From positions 1 to 33,377 of the forward strand of contig JAUSEB010000320.1 of assembly GCA_030650495.1 (NCBI GenBank): a stretch of DNA of 33,377 nt, given 5' to 3'. Source of the DNA: Armatimonadota bacterium. GTDB taxonomy: Bacteria > Armatimonadota > UBA5829 > JAUSEB01. Below are positions 25,279 to 33,377 of this stretch, piece by piece (positions within the stretch are counted from its first letter, which is position 1; every line of letters starts with the position of its first letter). The notes beneath the pieces were generated by a model. That model did no database searches. It was not told where the DNA came from and worked only from the letters and a program-made list of their open reading frames with translations. Position numbers and translations under genes: made by a program.

Positions 25279-26751
25279 ACACCAATCGATCCGCCCGGTT
25301 GCGGAATGGCGGATGGGTGAGTCTTCGGTTCCTGGTAAACGACTTCCCTCGAAGAAGGTCAACAGGGGGTCATGTGTTTCAACAAGGAGTCTACGCAAAA
25401 TTTGCCTCATTTCAGCCAACAATGCAACGTAAGCTGGAGCGCCAACCACATTATTAAGCTCATACGGGTCATTTTGAAGATCGTAAAGCTCATCCACATC
25501 CGGGACGTTGAAGATATACTTGGCTGTCCGCGTCCGAATCATCCGCTGCTCGTACGGGGCCTGATGGCCGTGGAACTCCACATAGACAGGCTCATTCTCG
25601 TCTCTTACGGATTTTCGCTCGCCTCTCAGAATCGGCGCAAGTGAGACCGCGTCGAGATCGTCAGGAGTATTTACCCCGGTCAGATCGAGTATCGTCGGCA
25701 TCAAGTCCATGTTATAAGTCAGCGCGTTCGACCGCTTGCCTCCGGGTGAGTTTGGCATATAGCCGATGAGAGGTATACGGCAAATTTCGTCATATAAATA
25801 CGGCCCCTTGTCTTCAAGGCTATGCGCGCCGGTCATTCCTCCATGATCTGATGTGAAGAATAAGGCTGTATCATCCGCAACGCCCAACTCCGCAAGAGCG
25901 GTTCTGAGCCGGGCTATCTGATCGTCCATCAGCGCAATCTCTCCGTAACACATCGCAACCAGCCGCGCCCATTCATCCCAGGTGAAATCTTCAATTCCCC
26001 AATAACGCTTATAAACACTCTGGATTTCCGGCTTTCCGGCCAGATCGTCCGTGGCATTTGGCCAGGGTTGTATGTCCGACGGATCGTACATTTTCGCGTA
26101 ACGCTCAGTTACGATATACGGAACGTGCGGTCCCCAGAAGTCCAATCTGATAAAGAACGGCGTGTTTGTCTCAGCGGCGCGTTTAACGGCGTCAATGGCC
26201 TGTGTTGTGAGGTAGTAGGGGACGGTCGCCTCTTCCGGGCCGTCTTGAACCGCCGACATGCAGTATTTCGGAGAACCGTCAGGCCGCCTCGACCACATCT
26301 GGTCCCGCAGCTTGAATTCGACTCCCAGCTTTTTCAAATAGGCTTGATAATGCGGATGCTGGTCCGGGTAGCCATAGCGGGGATAGAATACGCCCTCAAA
26401 ACCACAATCTTGGGGAGTCAGATCAGTTCCGACATGCCATTTGCCGCAGAGGGTGGAGCGATACCCTCGTTCCGACAATAACTGGGCAACCGTTGCTTGA
26501 TTACCAGTAAAGTCTTTGCCCGCCGCCAGTCCTGACTCGCAGTTGACCAAAATACCGTGGTTCAGCGGGCGTTTGCCGGTGATGAGTGAAGCTCTTGCGG
26601 GGGCGCAAATTGGGGTGGGAGTGAAGGCGTAGTCAAAGACCACGCCTTCACTTGCCAATCTATCAATGGCTGGAGTCCTGGCGGTTTTGTTGCCATAAAC
26701 GCCAAGCATATCCCGCCGCAGTTGGTCTGCTTGTATGAGTAGGATGTTCAC
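25255..26751 (-). CDS. Sulfatase (arylsulfatase family)
   Basis: NILLIQADQLRRDMLGVYGN and the sulfatase Cys motif PICAPARASLITGKRP (C-x-P-x-R). FFTSDHGGMTGAH. Confidence 0.94.
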   Translation of the reverse strand: MNILLIQADQLRRDMLGVYGNKTARTPAIDRLASEGVVFDYAFTPTPICAPARASLITGKRPLNHGILVNCESGLAAGKDFTGNQATVAQLLSERGYRSTLCGKWHVGTDLTPQDCGFEGVFYPRYGYPDQHPHYQAYLKKLGVEFKLRDQMWSRRPDGSPKYCMSAVQDGPEEATVPYYLTTQAIDAVKRAAETNTPFFIRLDFWGPHVPYIVTERYAKMYDPSDIQPWPNATDDLAGKPEIQSVYKRYWGIEDFTWDEWARLVAMCYGEIALMDDQIARLRTALAELGVADDTALFFTSDHGGMTGAHSLEDKGPYLYDEICRIPLIGYMPNSPGGKRSNALTYNMDLMPTILDLTGVNTPDDLDAVSLAPILRGERKSVRDENEPVYVEFHGHQAPYEQRMIRTRTAKYIFNVPDVDELYDLQNDPYELNNVVGAPAYVALLAEMRQILRRLLVETHDPLLTFFEGSRLPGTEDSPIRHSATGRIDWCRGEASAQ

Positions 26752-26764
26752 GCTTGGCGAAATC

Positions 26765-27817
26765 CTATATTCCCTTCCAAAGTCTCATATACTCCCTTGC
26801 CACCTTGAGGTCTTCCAGCGCTTCTTCGGCTTCGCAGGGCGGCTTGGATTCGCCCTTTATAGCGCTTATGAAGTTAACAGCCTGCCGGCGCATCGCATGT
26901 ATCCAGGGCATCTGCGGGATAATCGTTTCGGGAGTGGCGCCATTGCCGGGATCGCGAAGGATTTCGACCCTGCCGGGCCGGTTGAGCGCCACCGGAGCCG
27001 GAAGTTCGAGCTTTACGTAGCCTTTTTCAAAACAGACCAGCGCCGACTCCTGCCAGTCTATCGTTGTGCTGTAAGGCGTCATCTCGATAATACCGGCGAC
27101 TCCGCTTTCACTTTGCGTGGTCAACACCGCGCCGGAAGGGTCGGCGTATGTGACTTTATAAGGTTCGCCAAACAAGTGCCGCATCAAATTGACTTGATGA
27201 ATATAATAGTTCACGAATTCAAAGAATTGCCTGAACTGGTCATCGTTCATATCGCTTGGATTCGGATCGCGTTCTAATTCAGGCCATGGGTCATCAGACT
27301 TTATGAAGTCACAGAATCCTTCCGCTCTCCAGTCACCGGCGGGCATGGATATGCGCACGTAACGCATTTTACCAAGTTCGCCGGTTTTTGTAAGCCGGTC
27401 GATCTCAGCTTTTGCGTATATCGTGGCAGGGTCGCTGCGCTTGTGATAACCTACCATATGCCACGTCCCGCTTTGCTTCAACGCCTTTAAGATTTTCTCT
27501 GCCGTCTCAATCGTCGCGGCCAGTGGCTTTTCGGTGAAAACCGGAACTCCCGCCTTGTAAAGATCGGGAACCAAAACTCCATGCCGGTTGAACGGCTGCG
27601 ACGCCACAATACCGTCCAGCTTCTCATTAGCCAGCATTTCCTGGTGTGTCTTATATACCTTTGGGATGCCATAACGCTCACCGACCTTCTTGCCAAGCCC
27701 CTCACGAATCTCCGCCAGCGCGACGACTTCGCAATCCGGCAAAATAACGTAGTTCCTCAAATGGGCGCACTGCCCCATCCCGCCAACGCCAACAAAACCG
27801 ATTCTTACCTTGTCCAT
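26765..27817 (-). CDS. Gfo/Idh/MocA-family oxidoreductase
   Basis: VRIGFVGVGGMGQCAHLRNY Rossmann motif, FTEKPLA. ATG at 27817 (MDKVRIG). Confidence 0.92.
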   Translation of the reverse strand: MDKVRIGFVGVGGMGQCAHLRNYVILPDCEVVALAEIREGLGKKVGERYGIPKVYKTHQEMLANEKLDGIVASQPFNRHGVLVPDLYKAGVPVFTEKPLAATIETAEKILKALKQSGTWHMVGYHKRSDPATIYAKAEIDRLTKTGELGKMRYVRISMPAGDWRAEGFCDFIKSDDPWPELERDPNPSDMNDDQFRQFFEFVNYYIHQVNLMRHLFGEPYKVTYADPSGAVLTTQSESGVAGIIEMTPYSTTIDWQESALVCFEKGYVKLELPAPVALNRPGRVEILRDPGNGATPETIIPQMPWIHAMRRQAVNFISAIKGESKPPCEAEEALEDLKVAREYMRLWKGI

Positions 27818-27838
27818 ACCTTTCCTCTCTTTTCTCAA

Positions 27839-27863
27839 AGCTGTCAGCTGACAGCTGACAGCT
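27839..27863. repeat. CAGCTGTCAGC-type intergenic repeat
   Basis: AGCTGTCAGCTGACAGCTGACAGCT. Related copies at 2344-2362 and nested at 19063-19115. Confidence 0.8.
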
Positions 27864-27875
27864 CAATCCTATCAT

Positions 27876-29294
27876 TTAACTCGACGCCAACTTCCCAAAC
27901 CTATTTGCAATCGCCAAAGCCGGGTCGAGCGGGACTTCCGCCGGGATCGTGCCGGACGGTGTGCTGATAATCGGCTTTGGCTCTAAGTTCTTGCCCGCGA
28001 ACTGTGGCAGCCACTGGGCTTCGGCGGCGAACAACTCCCGCGTCATCTCGCGTATCTCGTGCAGCGTCAACACAGCCGAAGTCAACGGGTCCATCGTAAT
28101 CGCCTGGAACGCCAATTCGGGATCGCCCTTAATCGCGGCTTCGACCGTCAAACCCTGAGCGAGGATATTGGTCATATTCAGCGCGGCGCACTGGGACGGC
28201 AGGTTACCCACGACCGTCGGGTGCAGACCCATGCTGTCCACGAATATCGGAACCTCCACACAGCAGCCGTTCGGCAAATTGGAGATCAGACCGTCGTTCC
28301 TGACGTTACCATTGAGCCTGAAGACTTTATCCATCTCTATTGCTTCGATTATATGCGAGCAATACTCCGCGCTTCGGGCCGCGAGCTTCTTCGACTCCAT
28401 ACTCAGCAAATCTTTCTGCTCGAACTTCTCCGCAATCATCCGGCAATAATGATAATACGCCCCGCTTGCGCCGCCGAAATCGGGCTGGTCGCAATAGAGG
28501 TCGAGAGCCTTCTTATTCTTCCTGAACCACGGCACGTATTCGGAAAGATGCCCCGTGCTCTCGGTCATAAAGTAACCGAAATGGCGGAAAACCTCCCCGC
28601 GCACCTTCTCATTGATGTAGTATTCGGGAAGCTCGAACTTCTCTCTGAGAATCGGATAAAGGTCCCTGCCGTCCTTCTCCAGCTTGAGGAACCAGGCCAT
28701 GTGGTTGATACCGGCGCAGAGGTAATCGATGTCTTCCTTCTTCTCGCCGACGTAACCCGCGATGAGGTCCATCGTGGTCTGAACGCCGTGGCAAAGGCCG
28801 ACGAACTTCAAACCCTCGACCGTGCCCAGCGCCCAGCAATTTGCAGCCATCGGATTGACATAGTTGAGCAGCAGGGCATTCGGGCAAAGCTCCTTCATAT
28901 CATTTGCGATATCCAAAAGCACGGGGATAGACCTCAGCCCCCTGAATATACCGCCCGGCCCCATGCTGTCGCCGATGCACTCATCCACGCCGTACTTCAT
29001 CGGTATTTCATAATCAAGCTGAAAAGCGTCAACGCCGCCGACCTGAATCATCACAACCACATAATCCGCGCCGTCCAAAGCCTTACGGCGGTCGGTGGTC
29101 GCCTCTATCTTCGCCGGCAGATTGTTCTCTTTCACAACCTCCCTGGCGAACGCCTCCATCTTGCGCAATTTAGGCTCCGTGCGGTTCATAAGGACAAAAG
29201 TACTGTCTTCCAACCCCTCCGTCGCCATAATATCCATCATAAGAGTCTTACAAAATATGACGCTCCCCGCGCCAATCATTGCGATTTTAGGCAT
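27876..29294 (-). CDS. Glycoside hydrolase family 4 (alpha-galactosidase/alpha-glucosidase type)
   Basis: MPKIAMIGAGSVIFCKTLMMDI (NAD-binding), VGLCHGVQ and NYVNPMAANCWAL GH4 motifs. Start at ATG 29294 behind GGAGGAG. Confidence 0.92.
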   Translation of the reverse strand: MPKIAMIGAGSVIFCKTLMMDIMATEGLEDSTFVLMNRTEPKLRKMEAFAREVVKENNLPAKIEATTDRRKALDGADYVVVMIQVGGVDAFQLDYEIPMKYGVDECIGDSMGPGGIFRGLRSIPVLLDIANDMKELCPNALLLNYVNPMAANCWALGTVEGLKFVGLCHGVQTTMDLIAGYVGEKKEDIDYLCAGINHMAWFLKLEKDGRDLYPILREKFELPEYYINEKVRGEVFRHFGYFMTESTGHLSEYVPWFRKNKKALDLYCDQPDFGGASGAYYHYCRMIAEKFEQKDLLSMESKKLAARSAEYCSHIIEAIEMDKVFRLNGNVRNDGLISNLPNGCCVEVPIFVDSMGLHPTVVGNLPSQCAALNMTNILAQGLTVEAAIKGDPELAFQAITMDPLTSAVLTLHEIREMTRELFAAEAQWLPQFAGKNLEPKPIISTPSGTIPAEVPLDPALAIANRFGKLASS

Positions 29295-29355
29295 GTTAGT
29301 TGTCTCCTCCATCCAGATGATAATCGCAGGAATGGGAAGTGATTGTCAAGATGTG

Positions 29356-29385
29356 TTGACAGGGAAGGGCGAGCATGGGTACAAT
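29356..29385 (+). promoter_or_regulatory. Candidate sigma70 promoter of the MNT/HEPN module
   Basis: TTGACA (29356-29361), 18-nt spacer, TACAAT (29380-29385); 65 nt upstream of ATG 29450. Confidence 0.55.
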
Positions 29386-29449
29386 CTGCTGTGACGCTTA
29401 GGGAAAAATCGACCGTTACGTAATTTAGCGAAAGGCGCGGGGACATCGG

Positions 29450-29764
29450 ATGACAATAGCGGAATCTCTTGAGAAAAGCAAGGCTGCTCTTCGGGCGCAC
29501 TACGGCCCACGGTTTGAGGGGCTTGTGCTCTACGGCTCCCTGGCGCGTAATCAGAGTGAGCCGGGCAGCGACATCGATCTTCTTGTTCTGTTGAATGATC
29601 CTTTTGACTACTTTCGTGAGCTTCGCCTGATAGTGGACCTGCTGTACCCCATACAACTGGAGACTGAACGGCTGATTTCCGCAAAACCCGCCCCAGTTGA
29701 TGAGTATGAACGCGGCAGTTTGCAGCTTTACCGCAACGCGCGGCGGGAAGGATTAAAGGTGTGA
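29450..29764 (+). CDS. Minimal nucleotidyltransferase (MNT; MntA-like antitoxin)
   Basis: LYGSLARNQSEPGSDIDLLV = GSX10DXD motif; 104 aa. Confidence 0.92.
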   Translation: MTIAESLEKSKAALRAHYGPRFEGLVLYGSLARNQSEPGSDIDLLVLLNDPFDYFRELRLIVDLLYPIQLETERLISAKPAPVDEYERGSLQLYRNARREGLKV

Positions 29765-30144
29765 CCGGATACGAATTAGAGATAGCCGCGAACCTTGAGC
29801 GAGCCGAGGAATCACTTTGTGCCGCCAGGGAGCTTGCCACTGCTGGATTTCACGATATCGCAGCTTCGCGGGCGTATTACGCGGCTTTCTATGCAGCCAC
29901 CGCTGCTTTACTAGGTGAGGGACTGGAGCTAAGCAAGCATAGTGGGGTGATTTCCTCTGTCCATCAGCAATTGGTTAAGACGGGACGGTTGGACAAGGAA
30001 CACGGAAAACATCTGAACTGGTTATTTGAGCTGCGAAACGTGGGAGACTATGGCGTAACTGTACACGTCTCATCGGAAGATGCGGAACAGGCCATTCAGG
30101 CGGCTGGGGGTTTTGTGGCCGCTATCAAAGGTCTGATGCGGTAG
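29761..30144 (+). CDS. HEPN-domain protein (COG1895/UPF0332-like, HepT-like toxin partner)
   Basis: SRAYYAAFYAATAALL and LFELRNVGDYG. GTGA overlap with the MNT gene. Confidence 0.9.
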   Translation: MTGYELEIAANLERAEESLCAARELATAGFHDIAASRAYYAAFYAATAALLGEGLELSKHSGVISSVHQQLVKTGRLDKEHGKHLNWLFELRNVGDYGVTVHVSSEDAEQAIQAAGGFVAAIKGLMR

Positions 30145-30145
30145 C

Positions 30146-30197
30146 TGGTTTTGCGAATATGACGGCTCCCCGCGCCAATTAGTGCGATTTTGGGCAT
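30146..30197 (-). pseudogene. Decayed 5' remnant of a GH4 gene
   Basis: Minus strand from ATG 30197: ATGCCCAAAATCGCACTAATTGGCGCGGGGAGC (MPKIALIGAGS), then a 1-nt shift into GTCATATTCGCAAAA (VIFAK). 30 of 33 nt match the gh4 start at 29294. Confidence 0.85.
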
Positions 30198-30198
30198 T

Positions 30199-30699
30199 TT
30201 ATTTCTCCTCTGCACTTTGGATAAGTGCCTTTAACTCTTTTTCTACGAGTTCTTCTGTGATACCGACTTTCCTTGCCCACTTTTCGTATGTAAGAGTGAG
30301 ATGGGAATCCAATTTTGAGAAGAACTCTGATAGCATTGTAAGTTCATCTATCATCTTTTCTCGCCCTGGTATTGTTAGCAATTCTGCAGCTCTATCCCAG
30401 AAGTATTCGTGAGCAAGCCAGTTTCGTTTTCGGAGTGCCTCGGCAAGATTATGATCAAGATTCGGGGGTACAGCGATCTGTTTTCTAAGATAACTTAGAA
30501 GATGGCCGAGTGTCTTAGCGAACACCTTCTCCTGGATTATCTCTCGATGATCTGGTCCGCTTGGTAGAAACTCTTCATTAAAGACATTTGAGACGAGAAT
30601 TGCTATGCTCTTTTCAACACATTGCGCTTGGTACATCGCAAGACCATAACGGGCAAATGTCTCACGTCGTTGCTGTGCGTTAGTATCCAATTCTTCCAT
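30199..30699 (-). CDS. Hypothetical protein with HEPN-like Rx4H motif
   Basis: MEELDTNAQQRRETFARYGLAMYQAQCVEKSIAILVSNVF...EALRKRNWLAHEYFWDRAAELLT. The all-alpha character and RNWLAH motif are suggestive of the HEPN superfamily. Confidence 0.65.
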   Translation of the reverse strand: MEELDTNAQQRRETFARYGLAMYQAQCVEKSIAILVSNVFNEEFLPSGPDHREIIQEKVFAKTLGHLLSYLRKQIAVPPNLDHNLAEALRKRNWLAHEYFWDRAAELLTIPGREKMIDELTMLSEFFSKLDSHLTLTYEKWARKVGITEELVEKELKALIQSAEEK

Positions 30700-30823
30700 T
30701 TTTGATTTCCTCAGGCAGTGTCCTTTGCTGCGGAACGGTCTCTTAAGCCTGACGTTTGATTGAGACGGGGCTAGTTCCCGCGAAATACAAAAGTTGCATC
30801 CTCTAAAATAACGCCTCGAACAA

Positions 30824-30930
30824 GTCATCCTGAACGAAGTGAAGGATCTACTCAGGTATCGGTATACACCAATAGTTGTGGTAATAGTAACCGATTAGAT
30901 TCTTCGTCGCTTCACTCCTCAGAATGACGG
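30824..30930. repeat. Intergenic palindromic element (GTCATCCTGAACGAAGTGAAGGATCT type)
   Basis: GTCATCCTGAACGAAGTGAAGGATCT... and AGATTCTTCGTCGCTTCACTCCTCAGAATGAC are imperfect inverted arms. Confidence 0.8.
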
Positions 30931-30953
30931 AGCGCGGCGCCCTCAACCAATCT

Positions 30954-32045
30954 CTACTTCACTCCCACCTGCTCCGTCCCTAAATTCTTAAATATAAACA
31001 GCCCTTCCTTGCCTGGAGCTACTATGTCCAGCCGTCCGTTGCCGTCCAGGTCTATGACCTGGAACATTATCCCGGTTCCTGAGCAATTGGGGATTTTGCC
31101 GTGGTCGATGACGACTTTGGTGAACGACTCACCGTTCCATTTGAAATAGTAAAGGCCGACTATGTCCGTCTCGCCCGGCTCACGGCCGCAGTGCGCGCGG
31201 TAGCGGTTGCCGGTGACCAATTCGCCCACACCGTCACCGTCAATATCCGCCCAGATCATATCGTGATACTGGGAGAAATAGGGGTCGATTGGATGCTTGG
31301 TCCAGTTCCGCAGGCCGTTACCGTCGATGTCGAGGCTCTGCGCGTAATAGTCCAGACCGTAACCGTGGGCCTGGCCGACGATGATCTCGTTCACGCCGTC
31401 ACCGTTGCAATCGACAACAAGCATCGGCACGCTGGAGTTGCCGGTCTGGAACTCCGGGTGGAAGGTCCATTTGCCGGTCAACGGGTCGCCTTGGGGTTCC
31501 CACCACCCTTTGGGCGTGACAAAACACCCTTTGCCGTTGCTCTTTATATCGCCGAAGCCGAGTCCGTGACCTTGCGGTTCCTCGGAGATAACATACTTTT
31601 TGAAGCTGCCATTGACCAGTTTATAGATCGCAAGAGGCTTTCCGGGCGTATTCGGCACGATCTCAAGCTCCCCATCGCCGTCAACATCCCAGGCGCGTGT
31701 GCTCTCGATATTGCCGCATTGAGCTATGTCGTGAGTCTTCCACTCGACAGGCCGGCCTTTGGGGTTTTCTCTCCAGACCAGCGTTCCACCCCACCAACCG
31801 CCGGTGATAAAATCCAGATAACCGTCTCCGTTGACATCTATCGGGATCGTGGAGAAGTCATCGTAATACTCGTCTTCCTGCCGAACATCGCAAATCTTAT
31901 GTTTTTTCCAGTCAGGACCTTCATACCAATAGGCGCCGCAGACGATGTCGAGAATCCCATCGTTATTTACGTCGAAGACCCCAGCGGACTCATAAGCTCC
32001 GTTATCTATCTTAATCTTTTCCCACTCTATACGTCTCAGGCTCAT
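30954..32045 (-). CDS. FG-GAP/VCBS-repeat protein
   Basis: Repeated D-x-D/N-x-D-G motifs: FDVNNDGILDIVCG, IDVNGDGYLDFITG, WDVDGDGELEIVP, VDCNGDGVNEIIVG, ADIDGDGVGELVTG, IDLDGNGRLDIVAPG. Confidence 0.9.
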   Translation of the reverse strand: MSLRRIEWEKIKIDNGAYESAGVFDVNNDGILDIVCGAYWYEGPDWKKHKICDVRQEDEYYDDFSTIPIDVNGDGYLDFITGGWWGGTLVWRENPKGRPVEWKTHDIAQCGNIESTRAWDVDGDGELEIVPNTPGKPLAIYKLVNGSFKKYVISEEPQGHGLGFGDIKSNGKGCFVTPKGWWEPQGDPLTGKWTFHPEFQTGNSSVPMLVVDCNGDGVNEIIVGQAHGYGLDYYAQSLDIDGNGLRNWTKHPIDPYFSQYHDMIWADIDGDGVGELVTGNRYRAHCGREPGETDIVGLYYFKWNGESFTKVVIDHGKIPNCSGTGIMFQVIDLDGNGRLDIVAPGKEGLFIFKNLGTEQVGVK

Positions 32046-32131
32046 TTCGACCTCCAATTATTCTCTTGCGCTCAAGCCCCACTTATCCGAAAGGCGAACG
32101 CATACCTCTGAAAAATGATTCGGTGGATAAG

Positions 32132-32161
32132 AAAAAACCCTGGGCGATGATTCGTCCAGGG
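32132..32161 (-). terminator. Intrinsic terminator downstream of lpdA
   Basis: Minus strand CCCTGGACG-AATCAT-CGCCCAGGG-TTTTTT: GC-rich hairpin plus T-tract 33 nt after the lpdA stop. Confidence 0.88.
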
Positions 32162-32193
32162 CTAAGATGCAATATTTAATTTGATAGTATGCG

Positions 32194-33377
32194 CTATGCT
32201 TTATGTATCGCCCTGCCAAGCGCGTCCATTGCAGCTTCCTGTATCGGCTCCGAAAGCGTCGGGTGCGGGTGAATCGCGGCGGCGATTTCCTCCAAAGTGG
32301 CTTCGTTTTTCATCGCCACAACGGCTTCGCTGATCAAATCCGTGGCGTGCGGGCCGAGGATGTGGACGCCTAATATCTCGTCATAACGAGGTTCGGCAAT
32401 CACCTTTACGAAGCCTTCCCGCTCTCCCATTCCCATAGCCTTGCCGTTTGCGCTGAATGGGAAAGTCCCAATCTTCAGTTCGGGATATTTCTCCCTGGCC
32501 TGCTCTTCGGTAAGTCCCACCGAAGCAAGTTCCGGCGCGGTGTAGACGCAGGCGGGGAAAACGCGATAGTCCATGCGAACGTCTTGCCCCATGGCGTGCT
32601 CAACGGCCACTTCACCTTCTGTCCAGGCAACATGGGCAAGCATCGGCTCGCCGATAACGTCCCCGATTGCGTAGATATTAGGCACGGCGGTCTGCATGCG
32701 CTCATTAACGAGAATCTTGCCGCGCTCGGTCTTGATGCCAAGGGACTCTATGCCAATGCCTTCACTCACAGGTTTGCGCCCAACAGCGACAAGAACTTTT
32801 TCAACTTCTATGGATTCCTCGCCGGATTGCGTCTTGATGAACACCCGCTTGCCGGTTTTCGTGTCTTCGGCTTTGCTGACGCTTGTCTTGGTCATGATTT
32901 TAATACCGGCTCGTTTGAGGCTCTTTTCAAGCTCATTAGCCATTTGGGTGTCTGCCGCCGGGACGACCTGGGACATAAGCTCGACTATCGTCACCTGTGT
33001 TCCGAGCATTGCAAACGTGTAACCGAACTCAAGACCTATTGCGCCTGCGCCGACGATGAGCATGCTGCCGGGGATTGCCTTGACCTCCAGAGCCTCATTG
33101 CTTGTCCAGACCGACTCACCAATTTCAAAGCCGGGTAGGGGAAGCAATGAGGGCACGGATCCAGTGGCAATGATGATGTTGCGCGCCGTTATGCTGCGGG
33201 AACCGCCATCATTCAGAGCTATATCGACAGTGTGCGCATCCTTAATTCGGGCTGTTCCGCGCACGTGCTCGACATTATTCTTTTTGAACAAAAGCTCGAC
33301 TCCGCCGCGCAACTGGGCAACTACTTTGTCCTTCCGGGCCATCATCTTGGCAACGTCAATGCTCGTATCGCCAACTT
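32194..33377 (-). CDS. lpdA: Dihydrolipoyl dehydrogenase, N-terminus outside the window
   Basis: The frame stays open to the window edge (VGDTSIDVAKMMARKDKVV...). GAGAIGLEFGYTFAMLGTQVTIVE, YAIGDVIGEPMLAHVA and AAIHPHPTLSEPIQEAAMDALGRAIHK. Confidence 0.95.
   Translation of the reverse strand, partial: VGDTSIDVAKMMARKDKVVAQLRGGVELLFKKNNVEHVRGTARIKDAHTVDIALNDGGSRSITARNIIIATGSVPSLLPLPGFEIGESVWTSNEALEVKAIPGSMLIVGAGAIGLEFGYTFAMLGTQVTIVELMSQVVPAADTQMANELEKSLKRAGIKIMTKTSVSKAEDTKTGKRVFIKTQSGEESIEVEKVLVAVGRKPVSEGIGIESLGIKTERGKILVNERMQTAVPNIYAIGDVIGEPMLAHVAWTEGEVAVEHAMGQDVRMDYRVFPACVYTAPELASVGLTEEQAREKYPELKIGTFPFSANGKAMGMGEREGFVKVIAEPRYDEILGVHILGPHATDLISEAVVAMKNEATLEEIAAAIHPHPTLSEPIQEAAMDALGRAIHKA

Noticed and set aside
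28059-29342. 427-aa plus-strand ORF opposite gh4
   Set aside because: Exactly antisense to a strongly supported GH4 gene, with composition typical of a shadow ORF and no recognizable motifs.
31101-32111. 336-aa plus-strand ORF opposite the FG-GAP gene
   Set aside because: Antisense shadow of a repetitive DxDGDG-coding gene. The repeats explain the long open frame and no family was recognized.

Overview
This 33.4 kb window is gene-dense and comes from a chromosomal locus of an environmental bacterium. It is probably diderm, because a predicted outer-membrane-type beta-rich protein is present; I cannot assign taxonomy from sequence alone. From left to right it contains: the 3' end of a SIS/GlmS-like gene, an M20/PepT-like peptidase, DUF3866, an ADP-ribose-type Nudix hydrolase and nagA. 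These are followed by an orphan anti-sigma-like protein with two zf-HC2 motifs behind an ECF-type promoter, and a large exported beta-rich protein. Next come a giant four-module parallel beta-helix protein with a C-terminal OB-like domain and a Clp1/Grc3-type polynucleotide kinase overlapping a histidine-phosphatase gene. DUF1232, a small zinc-ribbon protein, a K+-independent-type H+-pyrophosphatase, MscS, a PHP phosphoesterase and EamA follow. An exported ADP-ribosylglycohydrolase-fold protein is translationally coupled to an RbsB/RbsC-type ABC pair. A minus-strand sulfatase, Gfo/Idh oxidoreductase and GH4 glycosidase come next, then a MNT/HEPN module with a second HEPN-like protein, an FG-GAP protein and lpdA (truncated by the window edge). 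The most unusual signal is that the MNT/HEPN pair lies between the intact gh4 start and a second, decayed copy of the gh4 5' end, forming a ~41-bp imperfect direct repeat. The intergenic regions also carry several families of short palindromic repeats. One element is nested inside another, and one inverted repeat spans the C-termini of two convergent genes. No CRISPR array, rRNA or complete tRNA was seen.
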